Origin: Helicobacter pylori
Lineage (GTDB): Bacteria > Campylobacterota > Campylobacteria > Campylobacterales > Helicobacteraceae
NCBI GenBank assembly: GCA_008032955.1
Contig: CP032046.1
Span: forward strand, 62,001-126,000
Reading direction: 5' to 3'
DNA: 64,000 nucleotides
The first letter of the stretch is position 1, and the number at the start of each line of letters is the position of its first letter. The notes beneath the pieces are model-generated. The model had not been told where the DNA came from and ran no database searches. It saw nothing but the letters and a program-made list of their open reading frames with translations. This document shows, piece by piece, positions 37,369-46,150 of this stretch. Made by a program: the position numbers and the translations under genes.

Positions 37369-38514
37369 TCAAGAAGCGTTAAGAATCTTAATTTCAAAGG
37401 TTTTTTCTTGATTTTCTAACAGCGCAATGCTCCCTTCATGGGCTTTAACGACTTGTAAAGACAGAGCTAACCCTAGGCCATTACCCTTTAATTTGGTGGT
37501 TTCAAAAGGCTCAAATAAAGCGCTTTTGTTTTCCACTTCCTTGCCATTATCAATAATGGTGAAGACGATAAATTCATTTTGAATGAACGCTTCAATTTTG
37601 ACTTGACCCTGTTCGCTCTCTTCTAAGGCTTCAATCGCATCAATAGCGTTATACAAGAAATTTTGCAACACAATCCCCATTAAATCAAAGTCAAAAAACC
37701 CTTCTTCATCGCTAAAATTAAAAAGAAAATCAATGTCTTTAGAGTAAGTGTAGCAATTTAGGGCTTCTTTGAGATCGCTCTCTAGCGTTTTCAAACTTTG
37801 CTTGGTGCGGTTGGCTTGAATGCCTTTAGAAAAAAGCAAGGTGGCTTTAATGATTCTTTCCACGCGCCATAAAGCTTTTTGCAATTCTACAACAATGGGC
37901 TTAGTCTTTTCGTTCGCATGCTTTAATAACACCGAAGCTAAAAGAGAGATAGAGCCTACAGGGTTTCTGATCTCATGGGCTAAATGCGCTGAGATTTTCC
38001 CCATAGAAGCGAGCCGCTCTTGGCGTTTTTGAGCGCTAATATCGGTTGCAGTGATGATTTGCTTGCCTTGAATGCTGTTTTGCTGGACTAAATAGCTTTT
38101 ATTTTCATGCTCAATTTCAGTGTTAAAATTTTCTAATTTAGCCTTATTGAACACCTCATGGCTTTGATTGGCTAAAGAATTTTTATAAAAAAAGCTCCCG
38201 TTTTCATTCATCACCCAAATGGCTTGCGGTAAAATTTCTATGACCCATTCATAAAGGGCTTTATAATCTTTAAATTCCTTTTCTACCTTGTAGCTTTGCA
38301 AAATAAATTGGTTTAAAAGCCCTAGCAATTCTCGCATGTCTTTTTTGTTGGAAAAATTTTCTAATAAATCTTCGCTCTCTTTGGGTTTAAAATTTTCTAA
38401 TGAAATCACATTATCCTCTTTTTTTAACAACCCCTTGAAAGAAGAAGCCTTATAAGAGCGTTTCAAATGGGAACGCTTTAAATAAGGGCGTTTTAAGCGC
38501 TTGGATTTTTTCAT
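37369..38514 (-). CDS. flgS: FlgS, sensor histidine kinase of the flagellar RpoN regulon
   Basis: A 381-residue cytoplasmic histidine kinase with no membrane span. PAS-like segment at ~residues 85-155 ([23 protein letters not shown]), then the H-box [13 protein letters not shown]-box [12 protein letters not shown] and G-box [12 protein letters not shown]. It phosphorylates the NtrC-type FlgR, which with RpoN drives middle flagellar genes. The first 23 residues are unusually basic with a five-residue periodicity ([15 protein letters not shown]), encoded by 15-base imperfect repeats. It overlaps the upstream FlgJ-like gene by four bases. Confidence 0.93.
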   Translation of the reverse strand: MKKSKRLKRPYLKRSHLKRSYKASSFKGLLKKEDNVISLENFKPKESEDLLENFSNKKDMRELLGLLNQFILQSYKVEKEFKDYKALYEWVIEILPQAIWVMNENGSFFYKNSLANQSHEVFNKAKLENFNTEIEHENKSYLVQQNSIQGKQIITATDISAQKRQERLASMGKISAHLAHEIRNPVGSISLLASVLLKHANEKTKPIVVELQKALWRVERIIKATLLFSKGIQANRTKQSLKTLESDLKEALNCYTYSKDIDFLFNFSDEEGFFDFDLMGIVLQNFLYNAIDAIEALEESEQGQVKIEAFIQNEFIVFTIIDNGKEVENKSALFEPFETTKLKGNGLGLALSLQVVKAHEGSIALLENQEKTFEIKILNAS

Positions 38515-38828
38515 GGTTTTTGTTTTTCCTGCTCTTTTAAGAAATTAAACAGCATTTCGCTATAACCAAAATTCCCGCTCAATTCTTTAGAAAGCGTGTC
38601 CTTATACATGGATGTGTAAATCTCATCGCCTGGGGCTTTAGGATACAAAGGGTTATCCATTTTCATAGCAGTATCTAGCATGAATTTTAAAAGCAACGCT
38701 TCAAAAGAATCGGTTTGTTCTTTGAGGAGCTTGTCGTTTTTAGTTTGAGCTAGTGCTTTTAATTTCTCTTCGCTCGCTAACTTAGAAACATTGTATTGCT
38801 CTAACATGGCTTTATTGTTGTTTATCAT
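38511..38828 (-). CDS. FlgJ-like flagellar rod-binding protein (HP0245)
   Basis: A 105-residue protein like the N-terminal rod-cap half of FlgJ without the muramidase half: [25 protein letters not shown]..., then [26 protein letters not shown]. It lies between flgI and flgS with four-base overlaps on both sides, so the three genes form a tightly coupled leftward flagellar operon. There is no signal peptide. Confidence 0.82.
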   Translation of the reverse strand: MINNNKAMLEQYNVSKLASEEKLKALAQTKNDKLLKEQTDSFEALLLKFMLDTAMKMDNPLYPKAPGDEIYTSMYKDTLSKELSGNFGYSEMLFNFLKEQEKQKP

Positions 38829-39853
38829 AATATCTCCATTTCAGCGCTAATCGCACCGCTTTTTTTTAGGGCCTGCAAGATTGAAACCATCCCCTTAGCG
38901 CTCACGCCAATTTTTTGTAAGGCTTTTACCACCCCGACAATGGTGATGCTTTTCCCGTTAGAGCTCAGCGTGTTGTGAGCGGTGTCTAAAGACATGTTAT
39001 TGTCTAAATCCTGCGTGTTTTTAGAGTCATTTAAAGGCTCTTTAGTGATTTTAAGCGTGATGTCTTGGCTTGTAACCACTATAGGATGCACTATTATATC
39101 CACTCCTGAAACGATCGTGCCTGATTTTTCATCTACAATGATCTTATTTTTCGCGCTGTAATTAATAGGGATTTCTTGCACTAAGGCTAAAAACTCCACC
39201 ATAGAAAGACGCTCTGGGCGGGTGATTTGAATGGTTTTTGGATCTAGTGCTATGGCTACTTTATTGCCAAATACCTTATTTAAAGTGTTTTGCACTTGGA
39301 TAGCGTTTTTAAAATTGGGGTTTTTCAGGCTTAAAGTCATGGCGTTTTTATGGAACAAATCATACGAAACCTCCCTTTCAATAGTCGCCCCATTGATGAT
39401 ATTGGCTGAGAGCAAGTTACTAGAATTACCCGAAACGATAGCCCCTTGAGCGAGGGCGTAAATATTCCCATCTACCGCATTTAAAGGGGTCATCACCAAA
39501 GTCCCTCCTTGAATGGATTTCGCATCGCCAATAGAAGAAATGTGAATATCAATTTTATCGCCCTGTCTTGCAAAGGGGGGCAAAGAGGCTGTAATCATCA
39601 CGGCAGCGACATTTTTAGATTTAATATCATCTGCAGAAATTTTAACATTCACGCTCTCTAGCATGTTAGAAATGGATTGCATGGTGAATTTTGAGCCGGA
39701 TTTATCCCCTGTGCCATTTAGGCCAATCACAAGCCCATAGCCAATCAGCTGGTTATCCCTTACGCCCACCACGCTCGCTATATCGCCTATTTTTTCGGCC
39801 AAAAGCTTGTGGAAAGCTAATACAAAAATAAGCCACAAAAACACCCGTTTCAA
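38825..39853 (-). CDS. flgI: FlgI, flagellar P-ring protein
   Basis: A 342-residue periplasmic protein. Signal peptide [19 protein letters not shown], then the family opening [40 protein letters not shown] and [24 protein letters not shown] at the end. It forms the P ring around the flagellar rod in the peptidoglycan layer. The start codon is TTG at 39853 with AAAGGG upstream. It is the first gene of the flgI-flgJ-like-flgS operon and diverges from rhpA. Confidence 0.95.
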   Translation of the reverse strand: MKRVFLWLIFVLAFHKLLAEKIGDIASVVGVRDNQLIGYGLVIGLNGTGDKSGSKFTMQSISNMLESVNVKISADDIKSKNVAAVMITASLPPFARQGDKIDIHISSIGDAKSIQGGTLVMTPLNAVDGNIYALAQGAIVSGNSSNLLSANIINGATIEREVSYDLFHKNAMTLSLKNPNFKNAIQVQNTLNKVFGNKVAIALDPKTIQITRPERLSMVEFLALVQEIPINYSAKNKIIVDEKSGTIVSGVDIIVHPIVVTSQDITLKITKEPLNDSKNTQDLDNNMSLDTAHNTLSSNGKSITIVGVVKALQKIGVSAKGMVSILQALKKSGAISAEMEIL

Positions 39854-40041
39854 TCAAACCCTTTCTTTATTCCTTAATTCTAATTATTTTAGCATAAGCC
39901 TTTTATAAAAACTTTAAACTTAATTGAGCGTATTTTTATGCTATACTCAAAAATCTTATAAACTTTAAATCAAAGATTTTAATTTTAGCCTTTTATTAAC
40001 TTTTTATAAAGTTTCAAATTAAATTGAGGTATGAATCTCCC

Positions 40042-41520
40042 ATGGAATTGAATCAACCACCACTCCCTACAGAAATTGATGATGACGCTTATCATAAGCC
40101 GAGTTTTAATGATTTGGGCTTAAAAGAATCGGTTTTAAAATCCGTTTATGAAGCCGGTTTCACTTCCCCAAGCCCCATTCAAGAAAAGGCCATTCCGGCT
40201 GTTTTGCAAGGCCGAGATGTCATCGCACAAGCCCAAACAGGCACAGGAAAAACCGCCGCTTTCGCTCTGCCCATTATCAACAACCTTAAAAACAACCACA
40301 CCATAGAGGCCTTAGTGATCACGCCCACCAGAGAATTAGCCATGCAAATTAGCGATGAGATTTTTAAATTGGGCAAACACACCAGGACTAAAACCGTGTG
40401 CGTGTATGGAGGCCAGAGCGTTAAAAAACAATGCGAATTTATTAAGAAAAACCCCCAAGTGATGATCGCTACACCAGGAAGGTTGTTGGATCATTTAAAA
40501 AACGAACGCATCCATAAATTTGTGCCTAAAGTGGTCGTTTTAGATGAAAGCGATGAAATGCTAGATATGGGGTTTTTAGACGATATTGAAGAGATTTTTG
40601 ACTACCTTCCTAGCGAAGCGCAGATCTTGCTTTTTTCAGCCACGATGCCAGAGCCGATTAAAAGACTAGCGGATAAGATTTTAGAAAACCCTATTAAAAT
40701 CCATATCGCTCCTTCTAATATCACCAACACCGACATCACCCAACGCTTTTATGTGATCAACGAACATGAAAGATCTGAAGCGATCATGCGCCTTTTAGAC
40801 ACCCAAGCGCCCAAAAAGAGCATTGTTTTCACGCGCACTAAAAAAGAAGCCGATGAATTGCACCAATTCCTTGCTTCTAAAAATTACAAAAGCACCGCCT
40901 TGCATGGGGATATGGATCAAAGGGATCGCCGCTCTTCTATCATGGCGTTTAAAAAAAATGACGCTGACGTGTTGGTGGCTACAGATGTGGCGAGCCGTGG
41001 GCTAGATATTAGCGGTGTAAGCCATGTGTTTAATTACCATTTGCCCCTAAACACCGAGAGCTATATCCATCGCATTGGGAGAACCGGGCGAGCGGGCAAA
41101 AAAGGCATGGCGATCACTTTAGTAACCCCCTTAGAATACAAAGAGCTTTTACGCATGCAAAAAGAAATTGATTCAGAGATTGAGCTTTTTGAAATCCCCA
41201 CCATTAACGAAAATCAGATCATCAAAACCTTGCATGACGCTAAAGTGTCTGAAGGGACTATCAGTCTTTATGAACAGCTTACCGAAATTTTTGAGCCGTC
41301 TCAATTGGTTTTAAAACTTTTGAGTTTGCAGTTTGAAACCAGCAAAATTGGCTTAAACCAGCAAGAAATTGATGCGATTCAAAACCCTAAAGAAAAAACG
41401 CCAAAAACCTCTAACAAAAAAACGCACCAGCATGAGCAAGCGCGTTCTTTCAAAAAGGGTCAGCACAAAGACAGACACCCTAAAACAAACCACCATTCTA
41501 AAAAACCCAAACGCCGTTAA
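40042..41520 (+). CDS. rhpA: RhpA, DEAD-box RNA helicase
   Basis: A 492-residue helicase, the only DEAD-box RNA helicase known in H. pylori, where it works with RNase J in RNA decay. Motifs in order: Q motif SPSPIQEKAIP, I AQTGTGKT, Ia PTRELA, Ib TPGRLLD, II VVLDESDEMLDMGF, III SATMP, and VI HRIGRTGRAG. Motif II reads DESD rather than DEAD, still within DExD. The C-terminal tail (~residues 430-492) is basic and rich in Lys/His/Gln, for RNA binding. The ATG at 40042 was chosen; a TTG at 40024 is in frame. Confidence 0.95.
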   Translation: MELNQPPLPTEIDDDAYHKPSFNDLGLKESVLKSVYEAGFTSPSPIQEKAIPAVLQGRDVIAQAQTGTGKTAAFALPIINNLKNNHTIEALVITPTRELAMQISDEIFKLGKHTRTKTVCVYGGQSVKKQCEFIKKNPQVMIATPGRLLDHLKNERIHKFVPKVVVLDESDEMLDMGFLDDIEEIFDYLPSEAQILLFSATMPEPIKRLADKILENPIKIHIAPSNITNTDITQRFYVINEHERSEAIMRLLDTQAPKKSIVFTRTKKEADELHQFLASKNYKSTALHGDMDQRDRRSSIMAFKKNDADVLVATDVASRGLDISGVSHVFNYHLPLNTESYIHRIGRTGRAGKKGMAITLVTPLEYKELLRMQKEIDSEIELFEIPTINENQIIKTLHDAKVSEGTISLYEQLTEIFEPSQLVLKLLSLQFETSKIGLNQQEIDAIQNPKEKTPKTSNKKTHQHEQARSFKKGQHKDRHPKTNHHSKKPKRR

Positions 41521-41540
41521 AATATTTAAAAAGGAAATCC

Positions 41541-42629
41541 ATGCCCATTGATTTGAACGAACATTTAAAAAAGAAAAATTCTCAAAGAGAAACCCCCACG
41601 CCTAATACGCCTAATGATGGGGGGCGTTTCATCCCGCCGTCTAATTCTTTTAATTCTAAAAAACTATCGGTTTTAATTGTCATTGTCCTTTTAGGCGTTA
41701 TCGCTTTTTTGGCCAAGCCTTTTGAAGTGATTAGTTCAGGAGAAATTGGCATTAAAATCACCGCCGGGAAATACGAACCCACCCCCTTACAGCCAGGAAT
41801 CCACTTTTTTGTGCCTATCATTCAAGACATTCTCATTGTAGATACAAGGATTAGAAATATCAATTTTTCACGCACCGAAGACATGGGCGTGGCGGGTAAA
41901 AACCAAGGGATTTTTAGAAACGACGCTATTAATGTGATGGATAGTAGGGGCTTGACCGTTTCTATTGAACTCACCGTGCAATACCGCCTAAACCCTCAAA
42001 CCACCCCCCAAACGATCGCTACTTATGGCTTATCTTGGGAGCAAAAAATCATCAACCCTGTGGTGCGCGATGTAGTGCGCTCTGTCGTGGGGCGCTACCC
42101 GGCTGAAGATTTACCCATTAAGCGCAACGAAATCGCCGCTCTTATCAATAGCGGTATCAATAAAGAAGTTTCTAAGCTCCCCAACACCCCTGTGGAATTA
42201 AGCTCTATCCAATTGAGAGAAATCGTCTTGCCCGCTAAGATTAAAGAGCAAATTGAAAAAGTCCAAATCGCGCGCCAAGAATCAGAAAGGGTGAAATATG
42301 AGGTGGAGCGCTCTAAACAAGAAGCTCAAAAACAAGCCGCTCTGGCTAAAGGGGAAGCGGACGCTAACAGGATTAAGGCTCAGGGCGTGGCTGATGCGAT
42401 CGTGATTGAGGCTAAGGCAAAATCTCAAGCCAATTTAAGCATTTCACAAAGTTTGAGCGACAAACTTTTAAGACTGCGCCAAATTGAAGTTCAAGGCCAG
42501 TTTAATGAAGCGTTAAAAACGAACAACAACGCTCAAATCATGCTCACTCCAGGTGGGGCTGTGCCTAACATTTGGATTGACACTAAAAGTAAGGTTAAAT
42601 CTAGCGTTGCCGAGACTAAAGAGCCTTAA
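41541..42629 (+). CDS. SPFH/Band 7 (prohibitin-like, HflK-related) membrane protein
   Basis: A 362-residue protein with a short cytoplasmic N-terminus, a single span (KLSVLIVIVLLGVIAFLA, ~residues 34-51) and an SPFH domain (EVISSGEIGIKITAGKYEP, LQPGIHFFVPIIQ, VDTRIRNI, SREL-like VVRDVVRSVVGRYPAEDL). A long coiled coil follows (EQIEKVQIARQESERVKYEVERSKQEAQKQ). Such proteins form oligomeric cages that organise membrane domains and control proteases such as FtsH. It starts 20 bases after rhpA and is followed within six bases by the next gene. Corresponds to HP0248. Confidence 0.85.
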   Translation: MPIDLNEHLKKKNSQRETPTPNTPNDGGRFIPPSNSFNSKKLSVLIVIVLLGVIAFLAKPFEVISSGEIGIKITAGKYEPTPLQPGIHFFVPIIQDILIVDTRIRNINFSRTEDMGVAGKNQGIFRNDAINVMDSRGLTVSIELTVQYRLNPQTTPQTIATYGLSWEQKIINPVVRDVVRSVVGRYPAEDLPIKRNEIAALINSGINKEVSKLPNTPVELSSIQLREIVLPAKIKEQIEKVQIARQESERVKYEVERSKQEAQKQAALAKGEADANRIKAQGVADAIVIEAKAKSQANLSISQSLSDKLLRLRQIEVQGQFNEALKTNNNAQIMLTPGGAVPNIWIDTKSKVKSSVAETKEP

Positions 42630-42635
42630 AAACGC

Positions 42636-43175
42636 ATGGCGTCTCTTGCCTTTGTTCAAGCTTTTTTAGAGTCTTTTAAGGGATTTTTAAGCCAAGCGAC
42701 CTTAATTAGCGTTTTAATAGCGAGCGTTTTAATCCTTTTTTGCGCGATTTTGCTCCTTTTGGCTCTGCTTTTAAGAAACCGCTGGGCCAGTTATATAACA
42801 ACAGCAGCTTTTTTGGGCACGTTTTTAAGCATGCCTTTTGTTTTGAACGTTTTACTCACTCAAGCGATTTACCCCATAGAAACGCGCATCTTGCACGCTA
42901 ACCCTTTAAGTTATAGCAACGCCTTTTCTTTGCAAGTGGGAGTCAAAAATATTTCCAAATTCAGTCTAAACAAATGCGTTTTACGCCTAGAAGTCCTTAA
43001 AAACCCTCACAATTTTGTGGAAGAGCGAGCTTTTAAATGGTTTGTCAAAAAAAGCTATGAAAAAATTTTTAAAGAAAAGATTTTGCCCAAAGAATCCAAA
43101 GTCTTTTCATTCTTTATTGACGACTACCCTTATTCAAAAACAGCCCCTTATCAAGTTTCTTCGTTTTGTTTATAG
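42636..43175 (+). CDS. Hypothetical membrane protein (HP0249-like, probably DUF2393)
   Basis: A 179-residue protein with two N-terminal spans (ATLISVLIASVLILFCAILLLLALLL and ASYITTAAFLGTFLSMPFVLNVLLT) and a C-terminal ~90-residue extracytoplasmic domain that looks like an immunoglobulin-type beta fold (SLQVGVKNISKFSLNKCVLRLEVLKN...). It appears restricted to the epsilonproteobacteria; the function is unknown. It is six bases after the SPFH gene, suggesting joint expression. It ends close to the convergent oppD. Confidence 0.7.
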   Translation: MASLAFVQAFLESFKGFLSQATLISVLIASVLILFCAILLLLALLLRNRWASYITTAAFLGTFLSMPFVLNVLLTQAIYPIETRILHANPLSYSNAFSLQVGVKNISKFSLNKCVLRLEVLKNPHNFVEERAFKWFVKKSYEKIFKEKILPKESKVFSFFIDDYPYSKTAPYQVSSFCL

Positions 43176-43228
43176 AAAATGAAAAGATAACGCCCATGCG
43201 TTTGAGTATTTTTTAAGAGCTAGCCCCC

Positions 43229-44779
43229 TTAAAGCCTAGATTCCAACAAACGCTTGGTATAAGCGTGCTTAGGGTTGTCAAACACTTCTTCAATAGCGCC
43301 TGTTTCTACGATTTTCCCCTCACTCACCACTAACACCCTATCGCAAAAAGCTTTGATCACATCTAAATCATGGCTGATAAACAAATAGCTCAAATCCTGC
43401 TTTTCTTGTAAATTCAACAATAATTCCAACACGCTTTTTTGAATGCTCTTATCCAAAGCGGAAGTGGGCTCATCTAAAAGAATGATTTTAGGTTTTAAGG
43501 CAATCGCTCTAGCGATCGCCACTCTTTGGCGCTCCCCTCCGCTGAGCTCATAAGCGTAAAAGTCAAGCAATTCAGGGTTTAAACACACTTCTTCTAAACA
43601 AAGTTCAGCTAAATGGTACCATTCTTGTTGTGAAGCCTTAGGGTAAGCAAAGCGCAAAGCTTCTATTAAAATACTTTGAATGCTTAAGCGAGGGTTTAAT
43701 GAGGCGTAAGGGTCTTGAAACACCATTTGCAAGATCTTGCGGTAGGGTTTGAACGCCTTAGAATTTAAAAGCCCCACGCTTTGGCCTAAAATCTTTTCTT
43801 CCCCGCTATTTAAAGCGAGTTTTAAAAGCCCTAACGCTAAAGAGCTTTTCCCGCTCCCGCTTTCGCCAATGATGCCGATGTTTTCTTTAGCTTTGAGGGA
43901 AAAATCCACTGATGCGATAAGGGGTTTTTTTAAAGAAGATCTAAAGAAGCGTTTTTGCAAGTAATAAACGCTAAAATCCTTCACCTCTAAAAGCGTCTCG
44001 TCTAGCGCTTTTAAGTTTTTAGCGGGCAAATTTGAAGCCTGAATCAAGAGTTTTGAATATTCGTGCTTGGGGTCATTAAAAAGCTCTTTGGTGGAATTGG
44101 TTTCTACTATCTCGCCTTTTTTTAGCACATAAACCCTATCAGCCAATCGTTTAACCGCTTTTAAATCATGGCTAATGAATAAAAGGGCGATGTTTTTTTC
44201 CACGCTCAATTGCTTGAGCAAGTCTAAAATTTGGTTTTGGATTTGTGCATCTAGCGCGGTGGTAGGCTCATCGCAAATGAGCAGTTTGGGCACATTAATG
44301 ATCCCCATAGCGATACACACCCTTTGGCGTTGCCCTCCGCTCAATTCATAAGGGTAACGATCCAAAAATTTTTCATCTAATTGGACTTGTTTCATGGCGT
44401 TTAAAACTTGTTCTTTAAGGAGCGTTTGAGAAGCGTTTTTATGGTGTAAGAAATAGGCTTCACTCATTTGCTTGCCGATTTTATGCAAGGGGTTTAGGCT
44501 GGATAGGGGGTCTTGAGCGATGTAAGCGATAATATTCCCCCTTAAATGCTGCATGAACGCTTCGCTTTCCTTTAAAAGATTGGTTGTTTCAAACAGGATT
44601 TCGCCATTATGAGGCTTGAATCTAGGGTTTAAACGCATGATGAGATTAGCGATAGAGCTTTTACCGCTCCCGCTCTCGCCCACGATCGCCACCCTTTCAC
44701 CATAACTTAAAGAAATATTGATGTTTTGGAGCGAAAAATGCGCGTTTAAAACGCAGTTTAAATTCTTGATTTCTAGCAT
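43229..44779 (-). CDS. oppD: Fused double ABC ATPase of a peptide transporter (OppD-OppF type)
   Basis: A 516-residue protein with two complete ABC domains. First half: Walker A GESGSGKSSIANL (~residues 34-46), signature LSGGQRQRV, Walker B LLICDEPTTALD. Second half: GESGSGKSSLALG (~residue 310), LSGGERQRV, IILLDEPTSALD. It therefore replaces separate OppD and OppF subunits. It powers import of oligopeptides or nickel/metallophore-like substrates through OppB/OppC. The permease oppC lies just upstream (nine bases); oppA and oppB are not here and, from memory, lie at another locus. Corresponds to HP0250. Confidence 0.92.
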   Translation of the reverse strand: MLEIKNLNCVLNAHFSLQNINISLSYGERVAIVGESGSGKSSIANLIMRLNPRFKPHNGEILFETTNLLKESEAFMQHLRGNIIAYIAQDPLSSLNPLHKIGKQMSEAYFLHHKNASQTLLKEQVLNAMKQVQLDEKFLDRYPYELSGGQRQRVCIAMGIINVPKLLICDEPTTALDAQIQNQILDLLKQLSVEKNIALLFISHDLKAVKRLADRVYVLKKGEIVETNSTKELFNDPKHEYSKLLIQASNLPAKNLKALDETLLEVKDFSVYYLQKRFFRSSLKKPLIASVDFSLKAKENIGIIGESGSGKSSLALGLLKLALNSGEEKILGQSVGLLNSKAFKPYRKILQMVFQDPYASLNPRLSIQSILIEALRFAYPKASQQEWYHLAELCLEEVCLNPELLDFYAYELSGGERQRVAIARAIALKPKIILLDEPTSALDKSIQKSVLELLLNLQEKQDLSYLFISHDLDVIKAFCDRVLVVSEGKIVETGAIEEVFDNPKHAYTKRLLESRL

Positions 44780-44788
44780 GTAACCCCC

Positions 44789-45805
44789 TTATTTGAGCAT
44801 GTTAGCGTTGAAAGCATCGCGCACCCCTTCGCCAATGAACACCAAAACAGAAAGCAACAAACTGATGGCTACAAAGGCTACAACCGCTAAATGAGGCGTA
44901 GTGAGGTTATCCTTGCCTTGATTGACCAATTCGCCCAAACTCGCGCTCCCTATAGGCATGCCAAAACCCAAGAAATCTAAAGACACTAAAGTGGAAATGC
45001 TAGCCGCCATTAAAAAAGGAATGTAAGTGATCGTTGCCACTAAAGCGTTGGGTAACACATGGTAGAAAATGATTTTTAAATCATTCACCCCAAGCGCTCT
45101 AGCGGCTTTGGTGTAGTCCATATTCCTTGCTTTTAAAAATTCCGTGCGCACGACTTGAGAAAGCCCCATCCAGCTAAAGAGCAAGACTAAAAACAAGATG
45201 ATCCAAAAATTAGAATTGAACGCGCTAGAAATTACAATGAGTAAAAAAAGCATGGGAATGGCACTCCAAATCTCGCTCAACCTTTGCCCCACTAAATCTA
45301 TTAACCCTCCATAATACCCCTGAAACGCTCCCAAACTCACGCCAATAAGAACGCTAAAAAGGGTGAGTAAAATCCCAAACACTAACGAAACACGATAGCC
45401 ATAAACAAGCCTAGCTAACACGTCTCTGGCTTGATCGTCTGTGCCTAAAAGGTGTTTGAAGCTTGGGGGGGTGGGGGCAGGCGAGTCTAAATCCATAATG
45501 ATCGTATCATAGCTATAAGGGATGAGCACATGGATGATGAAAGCGTCTTTTAAAAGCGTGTTTTTCACATAAGGATCGTTATAATCCGTAGGGGTGAAAA
45601 AATCGCCTCCAAACTCCACTTCCGCATAATTTTTAAACATGGGGAAATACGCTTTATTGTCTTTATAGATGAATAAAGGGCGATCATTCACCCACAAGGG
45701 GGCTAAAAGAGAAAGCGCTAATAAAGCGATAAAAAGATAGAGCGAAAACACCGCCCGCTTATTCTTTTTGAAACTAAGAATGCGCATTTTAAACAAACTG
45801 CTCAC
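44789..45805 (-). CDS. oppC: OppC, ABC peptide transporter permease
   Basis: A ~338-residue inner-membrane protein of the DppC/OppC class: an N-terminal span (AVFSLYLFIALLALSLLAPLW), a ~100-residue periplasmic insertion, then five spans with the ATPase-coupling loop ARALGVNDLKIIFYHVLPNAL. HLLGTDDQARDVLARLVYG is typical of OppC. The GTG at 45805 with GGGAG seven bases upstream was preferred; a TTG at 45811 is only two codons earlier and too near that site. The coding strand has C5-A-C7 in PTPPS, a possible slippage site. It is first in a two-gene operon with oppD. Confidence 0.9.
   Translation of the reverse strand: MSSLFKMRILSFKKNKRAVFSLYLFIALLALSLLAPLWVNDRPLFIYKDNKAYFPMFKNYAEVEFGGDFFTPTDYNDPYVKNTLLKDAFIIHVLIPYSYDTIIMDLDSPAPTPPSFKHLLGTDDQARDVLARLVYGYRVSLVFGILLTLFSVLIGVSLGAFQGYYGGLIDLVGQRLSEIWSAIPMLFLLIVISSAFNSNFWIILFLVLLFSWMGLSQVVRTEFLKARNMDYTKAARALGVNDLKIIFYHVLPNALVATITYIPFLMAASISTLVSLDFLGFGMPIGSASLGELVNQGKDNLTTPHLAVVAFVAISLLLSVLVFIGEGVRDAFNANMLK
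45465..45477 (-). repeat. G7-T-G5 tract inside oppC
   Basis: On the coding strand this is C5-A-C7, encoding Pro-Thr-Pro-Pro in a periplasmic linker. It is the longest near-uninterrupted C tract inside a gene in this window. The present length keeps the gene in frame. Confidence 0.6.
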
Positions 45806-45916
45806 GCTCAAACTCCCTTGATGAAAAACAATTCCTAAGATTATAATTAATTATGGGTAATACTAGCAAGAAAACGGGTTTGATCAATAAAGAAAAAGGA
45901 TAAGCGTAATAAATGA

Positions 45917-45992
45917 TGGTGGAGTGTAGGGGGTTCGAACCCCTGACCTCAACGCTGCCAGCGTTGCACTCTCCCAACTGAGCTAACACCCC
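45917..45992 (-). tRNA. tRNA-Ala (GGC)
   Basis: A cloverleaf on the minus strand: acceptor GGGGTGT with ACACTCC, containing the G3-U70 pair that marks alanine tRNAs; anticodon loop CTGGCAG (GGC at 45957-45959); T-arm GGGGTTCGAACCCC; CCA encoded. It lies between oppC and hopF. Confidence 0.97.
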
Positions 45993-46150
45993 AAATAAAA
46001 TTAAGCGAGCATTATAACATTTTGCTTAAAAGATGTCAATTTGATGCTTTTTTGAAACACTTAATAGCAAATTAAGAATGATTATCTTAAAATTAGAAAG
46101 TTTCTTTTATGGATTAAGTAAAATCACTTATCAAAGCAAAAAGGATATTT

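Noticed and set aside
40042..41520. DESD instead of DEAD in RhpA motif II
   Set aside because: It still satisfies DExD and all other helicase motifs are intact; not evidence of lost activity.
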